From Allolucifera butyrica (GTDB taxonomy: Bacteria; Bacillota; Negativicutes; Sporomusales; UPPP01), in contig NZ_UPPP01000066.1 of assembly GCF_900476375.1 (NCBI RefSeq), positions 1-64,000 on the forward strand: DNA of 64,000 nucleotides. Reading direction: 5' to 3'. Of this stretch, positions 43,366 through 53,641 are shown one piece after another. Both the position numbers and the translations under genes were made by a program. The notes below the pieces were generated by a model. The model was not told the origin of the DNA, searched no databases, and worked only from the letters and a program-made list of their open reading frames with translations. Position 1 is the first letter of the stretch, and each line of letters opens with the position of its first letter.

Positions 43366-46300
43366 TTATTGTTTCGCAGCTGCGACTTCTTTTAAATCAA
43401 CCGGGCCTTGCGCCGCCAGACGTTTGTAGTTTGCCAGTCTTTCTTTAGCATCCTGCTCGGTCTTGACAAACAGGGCTTCCGCCTGGTCCGGATATTGCTT
43501 GGCAAGCGACGAATACCGCACTTCGCCCATCAGGAATTCCCGGAAGCTGCTTGTCGGCTCTTTGGAATCCAAAACAAACGGATTCTGACCGGCCTCTTTC
43601 AATTGCGGATTGTAGCGGTACATTGCCCAGTAACCGCTTTCTACCGCTTTTTTCGCTTCGAGCTGACTATTGCCCATACCAGCCTTCAGACCGTGGTTAA
43701 TACACGGAGCATAAGCAATAATCAGAGACGGTCCCGGATATGCCTCGGCTTCCGCAATGGCTTTCAGGGTCTGGTTTTTGTCAGCGCCCATGGAAATCTG
43801 AGCCACATAAACATAACCATAGCTCATAGCCATCATGCCAAGGTCTTTTTTCTTGGTATGCTTGCCACTGGCGGCAAATTTGGCGATCGCTGCCGCCGGG
43901 GTGGATTTGGAGGCCTGGCCGCCGGTGTTGGAATATACTTCCGTATCAAAGACCAATACATTTACATCTTCACCGGATGCAAGCACATGGTCGAGACCAC
44001 CGTAGCCAATATCATATGCCCAGCCGTCACCGCCAAGGATCCATTGCGACCGTTTTACCAGGAAATCTCCATTGTTATAAATAGCATTCAGCAAAGCGTC
44101 CTTGCCTTTTTGCGTTTCCAGAAGCGCAATCAGTTTATCCGCTCTTTCCCGGCTGCCGGCGCCATTGTCTTTATTAGCCAGCCAGTCTTCGCAGGCGGCC
44201 TTTAGTTCGGCGCTGATATTCAGTTTGAGAGCCGCTTCGATATCCGCAGCCAATGATGTTCTCACCTGAGCCACACCAAGAGCCATGCCCAGACCATATT
44301 CCGCATTGTCCTCAAACAGGGAATTGGCCCATGCCGGTCCATGGCCGCGATGGTTTTTCGTGTAGGGCATGGACGGCGCGCTGCCGCCCCAAATGGAGGA
44401 ACATCCCGTCGCATTGGCAATCATCATCCGGTCGCCGAACAACTGGGTAACCAGTTTGGCATAGGGGGTTTCGCCGCATCCTGCGCAGGCGCCGGAGAAT
44501 TCCAGCAACGGCTGTTCAAACTGGCTGCCTTTCACAGTCGCTTTATTCATCGGATTTGCTTTCGGTTTCAGTTCCATCGCATAATCCCATAAGCCGGCCT
44601 GTTCCATCTGACTATCCAGCGGTTTCATAACCAGCGCTTTTTCCTTAGCCGGGCAAACTTGCGCACAGTTGCCGCAACCGGTACAATCCAGCGGGCTGAC
44701 GGCAATACGGAAGCTTACGTCTTTGGCGCCGGTAGCCGGTTTTACGGTAAAGCCGGCCGGAGCATTCTTAACTTCCGCAGCATCGGCTAATACCGGCCGT
44801 ACGGCAGCATGCGGACATACATAGGCACACTGATTACATTGAATACATTTGTCGGCCTGCCATTCCGGCACATTGATGGCAATACCGCGTTTTTCATAAG
44901 CGGCAGTACCGACGGGGAAAGTACCGTCTTCCATGCCAATAAAGGCGCTTACAGGCAGATTATCGCCTTCCTGGCGGTTCATCGGCGTAAGGATTTTTTC
45001 AATAAACTCAGGCACCGGTTTGCCGGCTTCTTTTACATCCTGCGCATTTTTCCAGGTAGCAGGTACATTTACTTTAACAATAGCCTCAATGCCTCTCTCA
45101 ATAGCGGCATTGTTCATGTCAACAACCTTCTGGCCTTTATTGCCATACGAGGAAACAACAGCATCTTTCAAGTATTTAACGGCGTCTGCCACCGGGATAA
45201 TATCGGCAATCTTGAAGAAGGCCGACTGCATGATCATGTTGATCCGTCCGCCAAGGCCAATTTGCTGCGCAATGCCGACGGCATTAACAATATAGAAGTT
45301 AATGTTGTTGTTGGCAATGTAGCGTTTCATAGCTGCAGGCAGTTTTTCATCCAGTTCTTCCGGACTCCAGATACAATTAAGCAGGAAACTGCCGTTTTTC
45401 TTCAAGCCTGTTAATACGTCATATTTATAAACATAGGACTGGTTATGGCAAGCTACAAAATCGGCTTTATTGATAAGATACGGCGACTTGATTGGTTTCT
45501 TGCCGAACCGCAGGTGAGAAACGGTAATGCCGCCCGATTTCTTCGAGTCATAAGCAAAGTAAGCCTGGGCATACATATCCGTATGATCGCCAATAATCTT
45601 GATGGCGCTCTTGTTGGCGCCAACGGTGCCATCAGAGCCCAAACCCCAGAATTTGCAGGCCTTGGTTCCGGCCGGCGTCGCGTCGATATCTTCTCCCAAC
45701 GGCAGGGAAGAAAAGGTGACATCATCGACAATGCTTAGGGTAAAGTTATCTTTTGGCTCGTTCAGTTTCAGGTTTTCGTAAACAGGCAGGATATGACCCG
45801 GAACCACGTCTTTGGAACCCAGGCCATAGCGGCCGCCTACGATCACAGGCTGCCAATCCTTGCCATAGAAAGCACTCTTAACATCCAAATACAAAGGTTC
45901 AGCCAAAGAGCCCGGTTCTTTCGTGCGGTCAAGCACCGCAATCCGTTTTACTGTTTTGGGGATATATTTGAAGAAATGCTCCAGCGAGAAGGGCCTGTAC
46001 AAGTGAACAGTCAACAGACCCACTTTTTCGCCTTTCGATACCAGATAATCAACCGTTTCTTCGATCGCTTCACATACTGAACCCATCGCAATAATGATCC
46101 GGTCGGCATCTTTGGCGCCATAATAGTTGAACAGATGATATTCCCGGCCGGTCAGCTTGCTGATTTCAGCCATGTATCCTTCCACAATCCCGGGAATTTC
46201 CTGATAATATTTATTGGAAACTTCTCTTTCCTGGAAATAGATATCCGGATTTTGCGCCGTTCCTCTCACTACGGGATGATCCGGATTGAGGGCTTTTCTA

Positions 46301-46908
46301 CGGAACGCGTCGACGGCATCCTTGTCAAGCAATTTACCCAGTTCATCATACTCCAGCACTTCGATTTTTTGTACTTCATGGGAAGTGCGGAACCCGTCGA
46401 AAAAGTTCAGGAAAGGAACCTGGCCTTTAATGGCGGCCAAATGAGCCACAGCGCCCAAATCCATGACTTGTTGCACACTGCTTTCGGCCAGCAGGGCGAA
46501 ACCGGTCTGTCTGGCAGCCATAACATCCTGGTGGTCGCCAAAGATATTTAAAGAGTTGGCAGCCAAGGCCCGGGCACTAACATGAAATACACCCGGCAGC
46601 AATTCGCCGGCAATCTTGTACATGTTCGGAATCATCAGCAAGAGCCCTTGTGAGGCTGTATATGTAGTCGTTAACGCACCGGCCTGCAAAGAACCGTGTA
46701 CGGCGCCCGCGGCGCCCGCCTCCGACTGCATTTCCATGACACGCACGGGCTGACCGAAAATATTTTTCCGTCCCTGTGCCACCCACTCATCAACATGTTC
46801 TGCCATGGGTGATGACGGAGTAATCGGATAGATTGCCGCCACGTCGGTAAAAGCATACGATACGTGAGCCGCGGCGGTATTTCCATCCATGGTTTTCATT
46901 TTTCTCAT
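43366..46908 (-). CDS. nifJ: Pyruvate:ferredoxin (flavodoxin) oxidoreductase, single chain
   Basis: Oxidises pyruvate to acetyl-CoA and CO2, reducing ferredoxin (1180 aa homodimeric type). Domain I has IYPITPSSPMAEHVDEW; domain V holds two 4Fe-4S clusters, CIQCNQCAYVCPHA and CTGCGNCAQVCPAKEKA; domain VI has GACAGCGETPYAKL, ATGCSSIWGG and the TPP loop GDGWAYDIGYGGLDHVLA...TEVYSNTGGQASKST, plus the late Cys in YAPCINHG. ATG 46908 chosen over the upstream frame (46986) because of AAAGGGG. Strong central enzyme of an anaerobe. Confidence 0.97.
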   Translation of the reverse strand: MRKMKTMDGNTAAAHVSYAFTDVAAIYPITPSSPMAEHVDEWVAQGRKNIFGQPVRVMEMQSEAGAAGAVHGSLQAGALTTTYTASQGLLLMIPNMYKIAGELLPGVFHVSARALAANSLNIFGDHQDVMAARQTGFALLAESSVQQVMDLGAVAHLAAIKGQVPFLNFFDGFRTSHEVQKIEVLEYDELGKLLDKDAVDAFRRKALNPDHPVVRGTAQNPDIYFQEREVSNKYYQEIPGIVEGYMAEISKLTGREYHLFNYYGAKDADRIIIAMGSVCEAIEETVDYLVSKGEKVGLLTVHLYRPFSLEHFFKYIPKTVKRIAVLDRTKEPGSLAEPLYLDVKSAFYGKDWQPVIVGGRYGLGSKDVVPGHILPVYENLKLNEPKDNFTLSIVDDVTFSSLPLGEDIDATPAGTKACKFWGLGSDGTVGANKSAIKIIGDHTDMYAQAYFAYDSKKSGGITVSHLRFGKKPIKSPYLINKADFVACHNQSYVYKYDVLTGLKKNGSFLLNCIWSPEELDEKLPAAMKRYIANNNINFYIVNAVGIAQQIGLGGRINMIMQSAFFKIADIIPVADAVKYLKDAVVSSYGNKGQKVVDMNNAAIERGIEAIVKVNVPATWKNAQDVKEAGKPVPEFIEKILTPMNRQEGDNLPVSAFIGMEDGTFPVGTAAYEKRGIAINVPEWQADKCIQCNQCAYVCPHAAVRPVLADAAEVKNAPAGFTVKPATGAKDVSFRIAVSPLDCTGCGNCAQVCPAKEKALVMKPLDSQMEQAGLWDYAMELKPKANPMNKATVKGSQFEQPLLEFSGACAGCGETPYAKLVTQLFGDRMMIANATGCSSIWGGSAPSMPYTKNHRGHGPAWANSLFEDNAEYGLGMALGVAQVRTSLAADIEAALKLNISAELKAACEDWLANKDNGAGSRERADKLIALLETQKGKDALLNAIYNNGDFLVKRSQWILGGDGWAYDIGYGGLDHVLASGEDVNVLVFDTEVYSNTGGQASKSTPAAAIAKFAASGKHTKKKDLGMMAMSYGYVYVAQISMGADKNQTLKAIAEAEAYPGPSLIIAYAPCINHGLKAGMGNSQLEAKKAVESGYWAMYRYNPQLKEAGQNPFVLDSKEPTSSFREFLMGEVRYSSLAKQYPDQAEALFVKTEQDAKERLANYKRLAAQGPVDLKEVAAAKQ

Positions 46909-47096
46909 AAATAATCCCCTTTCTCCCATCATTATTAATATTATGCAGGCGGACCTGCATAATTGGTTTAAGAAAACTAAATCCATTTACAGAAACTAGG
47001 AATGTATACCTAATACATTCTTTATAAATATACACCCAACAGAATCATATGTAAAGACATTTCACTTGAACAGTCCGTTTTGCCGGTTCAATGGCA

Positions 47097-47110
47097 GGGG
47101 AGATCTCCCC
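47097..47110. other. 14-bp perfect palindrome
   Basis: GGGGAGATCTCCCC lies between the pyruvate oxidoreductase promoter region and the VOC gene's 3' end. Could be a regulator site or a weak hairpin; no T-run. Confidence 0.35.
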
Positions 47111-47140
47111 AACAGTAATTAGACGCGGCAACGCATTCCT

Positions 47141-47557
47141 TTATTTCACTTTTTTAAACGAATCATAAATCCGCTGATACTCCGGCGTGGCAGGAATCGA
47201 TTTGTAGATGTACACATGGACACCATTCGGGTCTTCAACAACAAAGCTGCGCTCACCCCATGGCTTATTCTGCAGTTCCTGGTAGATTTGCAACCCCGCC
47301 GCCTCCAGCCGTTCATATTCGGCATCCGCATCCTCTACCTCGAAAGAAAGAATTAGACCGCGCCCGTTAAAAAATTCCCCCTCCTCCCGCTGCGGCAGGG
47401 TAAAACTGATTCCCATTGTCGGCATATCCGGCGCGATCAGTTCAATATACCAGTCACTTTCATATACTAAACGAAAATCAAAATACTTCATATAAAATTC
47501 CTTCGATTCTTGCAGCTTGCTGGTGCTGATCGTGAAGTCCACCCGTTTTATTTGCAT
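47141..47557 (-). CDS. VOC (glyoxalase/dioxygenase) superfamily protein
   Basis: 138 aa, paired beta-alpha-beta-beta-beta units. Starts KRVDFTISTSKLQESKEFY and has EDPNGVHVYIYK near the end, the position of a metal Glu/His in many family members; the first motif lacks the usual His (VDFTIS). Function not predictable beyond the fold; may be a small-molecule binding or isomerase protein. Confidence 0.85.
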   Translation of the reverse strand: MQIKRVDFTISTSKLQESKEFYMKYFDFRLVYESDWYIELIAPDMPTMGISFTLPQREEGEFFNGRGLILSFEVEDADAEYERLEAAGLQIYQELQNKPWGERSFVVEDPNGVHVYIYKSIPATPEYQRIYDSFKKVK

Positions 47558-47693
47558 ATCAACCCTTCTCCCTCTTCTTAACTGAATCGGTATACTTTTA
47601 TTTTACTATGCTTTGCCGGTGATTGCCAGACCTGCACCAAGGCTAACCGGTTCCGTTGCAACAACGCAGACCCTCTTCTTAAGCAAAGTTTCA

Positions 47694-47731
47694 ACAAAAA
47701 AAATAACGCCCCGTTAAATAATCAAGGAGCG
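47694..47731 (-). terminator. Terminator of the MATE gene
   Basis: Minus strand CGCTCC pairs with GGGGCG (one G-U), 13-nt loop, then TTATTTTTTTT. Moderate stem, strong U-run. Confidence 0.55.
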
Positions 47732-47823
47732 ACTCCATTGTCACCTATTTTATTTCCTAAATTTATTGTATAAATTAATCCGTACTCTGTCAAGAAAAGA
47801 GGGCTGCATTGAACCGCTTTCCT

Positions 47824-49170
47824 TCATTCACCATTGGCCGGCTGCAATTTTCGCAAATCCCGGAATAAATAAGCACCGGTAAGCAGGAAAGATCCCAAAT
47901 CGGAAAGCGGCCCCGCCGCCCATATCCCGTTTATGCCGAAAAAACCCGGCAGCAGCCAAATAAAAGGGATCAACAAAACGACCTGCCGGGACATACTGAG
48001 AAGAATCGCATACCCTGCTTTACCCGTTGCCTGAAAATAGTTAGCACTAATAATTTGAAAACCGACCACCGGCAGCAGCATAAGCGTGATGCGTAAACCG
48101 TTTGAGCCGGTTGCAACAAGCTGCGGGTCATCGTTAAACAGGCGGATTATACTGGTATTAAACAATTGGACAACGGCAAAACCGGCAAAACAAATCAGTG
48201 TAGCTGCCAAAACAGCCATTTTCAACGCTTCGACTACGCGATGATATTGCCGGGCACCGTAATTATAGCCGATGATTGGCTGCACTCCCTGGCTAATACC
48301 AAAGATAGGCATCAGAATCAACATATTTACCCTCATAATAATGCCGATGGAAGCCACCGCCAGTTCTCCCCCGTACTTCATAAGCTGGAAATTAAATATA
48401 ACGATAACGGCGCTGGCTCCCACCTGCATGAGAAAGGGCGAGAGGCCGATCTTAATGATGCCCAGCACAATATCCCGCTGCGGCCTTAGATTACACCGGC
48501 GCAATTTCAGCAGACTGGCGCCGCTGCTAAAATAATAGACAACCCAAACAGCCGAAACAAACTGCGATATAACCGTAGCCAGGGCCGAACCGCTGATCCC
48601 CATTTTAAAACCAAAAATAAAAATCGGATTCAAAATCATATTTAAAACCGCGGAAATAAGCATGGTTTCCATGGCTGTGCGGGGATTTCCCTCGGCCCGG
48701 ATCATACTATTCAGACCAAAGCCTATATGCATAAAGACACTGCCCACTAAAATGATGCGCATGAAATCCCGGGCATATGGTAAAACGCCCGGTTCCGCCC
48801 CTAAAGCTACCAATAAGGGGTCAAGAAATGCCAAAATCACGGCGGTAAGACCCACCGCCAGACTAAGAGACAAGGTCAGGGCGTTTCCCAAAATTTTCTC
48901 CGCCGTTTCCTGCTGCTTCGCCCCCAGATACAGGGAAGTCTCAGCCGCTGCCCCCACACCGATGAGCATGCCGAACCCCATTAATATCATCATAATCGGA
49001 AAGGCGATCGTCACCGCCGCCAGGCCGATTTCGCCCACCCCGTTGCCGACGAAGATACTATCCACTATATTATACAAAGCATTAACCACCATGCCCAAAA
49101 TGGCCGGCAGCGAAAAACGCCGGAGCAATACGCCAATACTGTCTACTTCGAGTGACTTGGAACGGTTCAT
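47824..49170 (-). CDS. MATE family efflux transporter
   Basis: Na+- or H+-driven multidrug exporter (448 aa, 12 TM segments in two halves). N-terminal LPAILGMVVNALYNIVDSIFVG and PIFGISQGVQPIIGYNYGA are family signatures. ATG 49170 has TGGAGGATAT ahead; the frame to 49221 was not chosen. Close to NorM/DinF-type proteins of Bacillota; substrate unknown. Confidence 0.92.
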   Translation of the reverse strand: MNRSKSLEVDSIGVLLRRFSLPAILGMVVNALYNIVDSIFVGNGVGEIGLAAVTIAFPIMMILMGFGMLIGVGAAAETSLYLGAKQQETAEKILGNALTLSLSLAVGLTAVILAFLDPLLVALGAEPGVLPYARDFMRIILVGSVFMHIGFGLNSMIRAEGNPRTAMETMLISAVLNMILNPIFIFGFKMGISGSALATVISQFVSAVWVVYYFSSGASLLKLRRCNLRPQRDIVLGIIKIGLSPFLMQVGASAVIVIFNFQLMKYGGELAVASIGIIMRVNMLILMPIFGISQGVQPIIGYNYGARQYHRVVEALKMAVLAATLICFAGFAVVQLFNTSIIRLFNDDPQLVATGSNGLRITLMLLPVVGFQIISANYFQATGKAGYAILLSMSRQVVLLIPFIWLLPGFFGINGIWAAGPLSDLGSFLLTGAYLFRDLRKLQPANGE

Positions 49171-49274
49171 ATATCCTCCACCAGTTAACATGCAGCATCT
49201 ATATATTGCTGCTATCAGCATTTTATACTAAAGTCTTTTTATTGTAAACCGGATCTGCTTTTATGGATACAACT

Positions 49275-49318
49275 ATAAAAATTAAGGCTTTCCGGCGTGA
49301 ATTATCTCCCGGAAAGCC
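49275..49318 (-). terminator. Terminator of the purine permease gene
   Basis: Minus strand GGCTTTCCGG pairs with CCGGAAAGCC, 13-nt loop, then TTAATTTTTATAG. Confidence 0.8.
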
Positions 49319-49333
49319 AGAACGTTTATTGCT

Positions 49334-50647
49334 TTACTTTGGATTTGCTGTCTTCTCTGCCGGACCGTTGAGAACGGCATTCAATACAATGGCCGTAATA
49401 CTGCCGGCCGTAATACCGCTGTGCATGATAATCTGCGTCCAGGAAGGGAAATTATGGTAGAAGTTGGGCGATGCCAGGGTAATCATGCCTATTCCCAGGC
49501 TGACCCCGACAACCAGAATATTATGGGTTCCCTCAAACTGTACTTTGGAAAGCGTTTTTATCCCGCTGGCCGCAACCATACCGAACATGGCAATGCCGGC
49601 CCCGCCTAACACAGGGTTAGGAATTCCGGCGACAACAGCCGCCATTTTCGGGAACAAACCCAGAACGACCAGGATAATGCCGGCAGTAGCCACTACAAAA
49701 CGGCTCTTCACTCTTGTCAGGCCTACCAGACCTACGTTCTGGGCAAAAGCCGTATAAGGGAAGCTGTTCAAAATGCCGCCCAGCAAAGTAGAAAAACCGT
49801 CCGCCCGTAACCCCCGGGTAAGGTCTTCCGGGGTAATTTTTTTATCGACAATTTCTCCGACGGCAATACAATCACCCGTCGTCTCCACCATGACCACCAG
49901 CATGACCAGCACCATGGATACAATGGACGCCGTATCAAATGTCGGCATACCGAACGAAAAGGGCGTCGTAATTCCCAGCCACGCAGCGCTGCCTACCTGG
50001 GAAAAATTAACCAGCCCGAAGGGGATGGCTATAATAGTACCGGCTATTAGCCCCAGCAATACCGCGATATTGCTCCAAAACCCTTTGAGATAACGGTTAA
50101 AAGCCAAAACCAGTACCAAAACAACCAAGGCAAGCACAATATATTCCAGCGAAGCAAAATCTTTGGCGCCGGGATTGCCGCCACCGGCCCAGTTTATCGC
50201 TACCGGCATCAGGGTAATGCCGATTACCGTAATGATGGAACCAGTAACAACCGGTGGAAAGAAGCGAAGCAGCCGGCTGAAATACGGACTAAGCAGAAAG
50301 GTTATTGCTCCGGCCACAATAATGGATCCGTAGATAGCCGTCATTCCGTGCGTTTTACCGATAATAATCATCGGCGTAACCGCCGCAAAGGTAACACCCT
50401 GAATCAAAGGAATCCGGATACCCATTTTCCAGATACCGATTGTTTGAATGATGGTAGCAATTCCACAAGTGAATAAATCCGCATTGATAAGATAAATAAG
50501 CTGTTCTTTGCTCAGTCCAATGGCATTGGCAACAATCAGCGGCACCGCTACGGCCCCCGCATACATAGCCAATACGTGCTGCAATCCATACGCAAACAAC
50601 TGCCCCAACGGCAACATTTCGTCTACAGGATGGCGAGAGTTACTCAT
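49334..50647 (-). CDS. Nucleobase:cation symporter-2 (xanthine/uracil permease family)
   Basis: Purine importer of the NCS2/COG2233 family (437 aa, about 14 TM spans). QHVLAMYAGAVAVP in TM1, TTGDCIAVGEIVD with the acidic residue of TM8, and AFAQNVGLVGLTRVKSRFVV, the NCS2 motif typical of xanthine/urate members. ATG 50647 chosen for GGGGGATC. Divergent from the xanthine dehydrogenase genes, with its own sigma-54 candidate; xanthine or hypoxanthine is the likely cargo. Confidence 0.9.
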   Translation of the reverse strand: MSNSRHPVDEMLPLGQLFAYGLQHVLAMYAGAVAVPLIVANAIGLSKEQLIYLINADLFTCGIATIIQTIGIWKMGIRIPLIQGVTFAAVTPMIIIGKTHGMTAIYGSIIVAGAITFLLSPYFSRLLRFFPPVVTGSIITVIGITLMPVAINWAGGGNPGAKDFASLEYIVLALVVLVLVLAFNRYLKGFWSNIAVLLGLIAGTIIAIPFGLVNFSQVGSAAWLGITTPFSFGMPTFDTASIVSMVLVMLVVMVETTGDCIAVGEIVDKKITPEDLTRGLRADGFSTLLGGILNSFPYTAFAQNVGLVGLTRVKSRFVVATAGIILVVLGLFPKMAAVVAGIPNPVLGGAGIAMFGMVAASGIKTLSKVQFEGTHNILVVGVSLGIGMITLASPNFYHNFPSWTQIIMHSGITAGSITAIVLNAVLNGPAEKTANPK

Positions 50648-50792
50648 TCTGATCCCCCATTTCCCCAAATAATCTTATGATGATATAAGGCCCAAAAAAT
50701 TATTGTTATTTTGTTGTGCTATTTTCTACCACCCCACTCCTAAAAATAAATTAACCGGTCTGTTTTTTCGCATCAGCACCTCATGTTTACAA

Positions 50793-50811
50793 CATGCAAA
50801 TGCTATGCCAA
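50793..50811 (-). promoter_or_regulatory. Sigma-54 promoter candidate for the purine permease
   Basis: Minus strand TTGGCATAGCATTTGCATG. GG and GC are 12 bp apart, TGGCA-N6-TTGCA as in consensus. Lies about 150 bp upstream of the start codon. Confidence 0.6.
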
Positions 50812-51191
50812 TACCGGCGTTACCTTGATTCTCCTCTTTTCACTTCATCTTAACAGTCCTGCAAACGATCCCTGGCAGCAACAGAGTATCAAATTGACAC
50901 AGAGCATTCTCTTATTTATTCAACCTTCAAGCTTTATGGCAGGAAATTCGCTTGCAAAAAAATCCCAAATTGAGACGTAAAATATAATAATGATACGTTT
51001 TGTTATAACTCCCTCCCTTACACCGGACATTAATTCACCAAATTGTCCTATAGTCCTGGATGCATTGTTACTGACCTTCAATATATTTCGTAATTAAAGG
51101 GACAAAATCCTGCCAAACGTACAAATACTTTCACCTGGCACAAACAATTGTCCAAATAGATTTGTTATTATCTTGGCATTTTGCAATATTC

Positions 51192-51208
51192 CGGCACAAA
51201 AATTGCAA
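51192..51208 (+). promoter_or_regulatory. Sigma-54 promoter candidate for xdhABC
   Basis: CGGCACAAAAATTGCAA. GG (51193) and GC (51205) spaced 12; only the first T of TGGCAC-N5-TTGCA is changed. About 125 bp ahead of the start codon. Confidence 0.6.
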
Positions 51209-51331
51209 TTACTGATAATGATAAAATACGCTGCCACCTCAAGGAAACGAATCCGGCAGCAGCGAATATATTCTACGATTAATCAATTCACTGGAACCGT
51301 TTCACTGATTTTACACGAAGGAGTGAAAGAT

Positions 51332-53641
51332 ATGCCATTGGTGGGAGAAAGCGTCGCCCGTATAGACGGAGTCGGCAAAGTATGCGGCCGGGCTCAGTAC
51401 GTCGACGATATTTTCATGCGGGATCTGCTTTATGCCAAGGTATTTCGCAGTACCATAGCCAACGGCCGGGTAAAGCGGATTGATACCGGTAAGGCAAAAG
51501 CTTTGCCGGGCGTGGAAGCCGTCGTCACCTTCGAAGAAGTGCCCGGTCATCCTTTCCCGACAGCCGGCCATCCTTACAGTACCGACCCCAGCCATCAGGA
51601 TGTGGCCGACCGCAACCTTCTTTCCGGCCGCATCCGCTTGTATGGCGATGAAATTGCCGCCGTTGTAGCTGTCGATGAACTGACAGCCGAAAAAGCCTTA
51701 CGGCTGATTGAGGTAGAATATGAAGAATATCCGCCAATTCTGACGGTGTCCGACGCTTTAAAAGAGGGAGCCGTGGAAATTCACGCCAATACCGGAAATG
51801 TTATTAAAAAAACCGGTTATGAATTGGGTGATTTGGCGCAAGCTTTTAATGAGGCCGATTATATCCTCGAAGACCAGTTCAAAACCAGTGTCGTCCAGCA
51901 TTGCGCCATGGAAAATCACAGTGCTGTCGCCTATGTTGATGCTCAAGATCGGGTTGTAGTCTATACTTCCACGCAGATCCCCCATATTTGCCGCCGGGTC
52001 GTCGGGCAGGCCCTGGGTATTCCCTGGGGACGGGTCAGAGTGGTCAAACCGGCTGTCGGCGGTGGATTTGGCAGCAAGCAGGACGTTGTGGTAGAACCTC
52101 TGGCCGCCTTTTTGGCCACCAGAGTGAACGGCCGTCCCGTCAAGCTGGAACTAACCCGGGAAGAAACCTTCATTGCCACCCGGACCCGTCATTCTATGGA
52201 ATACGCCTTCCGGTCAGGCGTCAAAAAAGACGGCACCCTGCTGGCCCGCAAAGCACACATTTTTTCCCTCAACGGCGGTTACGCCTCCCATGGTCACTCG
52301 ATTGGCGCCAAATGTTCCGGCACGGTCCGCGTGCAGTATAAGCAAAAGGCCGTAGCCTGCGAAGTGTCCACACTCTATACCAGCATGCCGGCGGCGGGAG
52401 CCATGCGCGGCTACGGGATTCCCCAGGTCACGTTCGCCCTGGAGTGTCATATGGAAGACCTGGCCCGGGCGATTGGCATGGATCCCATTGCGTTCCGGCT
52501 GAAAAATTTCCACGACGCCGGCTTCGTCGACCCTCTTTCCGGGGTAAAAGCCCATACCTGCGGCATAAAAGAATGTATTGAGAAAGGCAAAGAACTGATT
52601 CAGTGGGACAAAAAAAAGCAACGGTTCCGGGACCAAAGCGGCACAAAACGACGCGGCGTGGGAATGGCCTGCTTCTACTACGGAACAGGCACCTGGCCTG
52701 TGGGTCTGGAATTGGCCGGCGCCCGCATTGTGCTGAATCAGGACGGCTCCATCGGACTGCAGATCGGCGCCACCGAAATCGGTCAGGGCAGTGATACCGT
52801 ATTTACCCAGATGGCTGCGGAAACCATCGGCATTCCCCTGGACTGGGTCCATGTGTCATCCGAGCAGGACACCGACATCAGTCCCTTTGATACCGGCGCC
52901 TATGCGTCCCGTCAGACCTATGTCTCCGGCTGGGCCGTGAAAAAGGCGGCGGCGGAAATCAAAAACAAGATTCTCGAACGGGCTCAGCGCATGAAGGATA
53001 TTCCGGCCCCTGCCCTGGATGTCACCGCCGGCTGGGTTGTATATAAACAAACGGGCGAAAAACTGCTCTCTTTGGAAAGCATCGCTCTTGACTGCTACTA
53101 TAATACGGCGGCCGCCGCCCCCATTACCGCCGATGTCAGTTGCAACATCCACACCAATGCCTTTGCTTACGGCTGTACCTTCGCCGCCGTGGAAGTGGAC
53201 CTCGCCACAGGCAAAGTGGACGTGCTGGAGATTTACAACATTCACGATTCCGGGAAAATCATCAATCCCGGTCTGGCAGCCGCCCAGGTCCACGGCGGTG
53301 TGAGTATGGGCATCGGCTATGCCCTGTACGAACAAATGTTATTTGACCCCAAAACCGGCAAACCGCTTAACAACAACCTGCTTGACTACAAACTGATGAC
53401 GGCGGCCGACACGCCGGACATTGGCGTAGCCTTCGTGGAAACGGACGACCCTACGGCGCCTTTCGGCAATAAGGCCCTGGGCGAACCGCCCGCCATTTCG
53501 CCGGCGCCCGCCATCCGCAACGCCATTTTAGATGCTACGGGAGTGAAAATTAACGAATTGCCCATGACGCCGCAGCGGCTGTTCGAAGCGTTCCGGCAGG
53601 CCGGTCTCGTCGGGCAGCAAGGAGGACGCCAGCATGTTTGA
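51332..53641 (+). CDS. xdhA: Xanthine dehydrogenase molybdenum-binding subunit
   Basis: Large Mo-cofactor subunit (769 aa). Aldehyde oxidase/xanthine dehydrogenase a/b hammerhead domain to about residue 120, then Mo domains: VVKPAVGGGFGSKQDV, GAMRGYGIPQVTFALE, EIGQGSDTVFTQ and the catalytic Glu near KALGEPPAISPAPAI. ATG 51332 with GAAGGAGTG; the longer frame (51173) covers the sigma-54 promoter and is rejected. Overlaps xdhB by 8 bp. Hydroxylates hypoxanthine/xanthine; exact substrate is inferred. Confidence 0.92.
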   Translation: MPLVGESVARIDGVGKVCGRAQYVDDIFMRDLLYAKVFRSTIANGRVKRIDTGKAKALPGVEAVVTFEEVPGHPFPTAGHPYSTDPSHQDVADRNLLSGRIRLYGDEIAAVVAVDELTAEKALRLIEVEYEEYPPILTVSDALKEGAVEIHANTGNVIKKTGYELGDLAQAFNEADYILEDQFKTSVVQHCAMENHSAVAYVDAQDRVVVYTSTQIPHICRRVVGQALGIPWGRVRVVKPAVGGGFGSKQDVVVEPLAAFLATRVNGRPVKLELTREETFIATRTRHSMEYAFRSGVKKDGTLLARKAHIFSLNGGYASHGHSIGAKCSGTVRVQYKQKAVACEVSTLYTSMPAAGAMRGYGIPQVTFALECHMEDLARAIGMDPIAFRLKNFHDAGFVDPLSGVKAHTCGIKECIEKGKELIQWDKKKQRFRDQSGTKRRGVGMACFYYGTGTWPVGLELAGARIVLNQDGSIGLQIGATEIGQGSDTVFTQMAAETIGIPLDWVHVSSEQDTDISPFDTGAYASRQTYVSGWAVKKAAAEIKNKILERAQRMKDIPAPALDVTAGWVVYKQTGEKLLSLESIALDCYYNTAAAAPITADVSCNIHTNAFAYGCTFAAVEVDLATGKVDVLEIYNIHDSGKIINPGLAAAQVHGGVSMGIGYALYEQMLFDPKTGKPLNNNLLDYKLMTAADTPDIGVAFVETDDPTAPFGNKALGEPPAISPAPAIRNAILDATGVKINELPMTPQRLFEAFRQAGLVGQQGGRQHV

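Larger units (their letters stand above)
50648..51331. other. 684-bp divergent control region (permease / xdh)
   Basis: No gene. Two sigma-54-type promoters, 50793-50811 on the minus strand and 51192-51208 on the plus strand, leave about 380 bp between them for enhancer sites. A third near-miss (CTGGCACAAACAATTG at 51135) has spacing off by one. No obvious repeated enhancer motif was found by eye. Confidence 0.55.

Noticed and set aside
51135-51150. Third sigma-54 element CTGGCACAAACAATTG
   Set aside because: Distance between GG and the GC-equivalent is off by one, and the second GC is missing.
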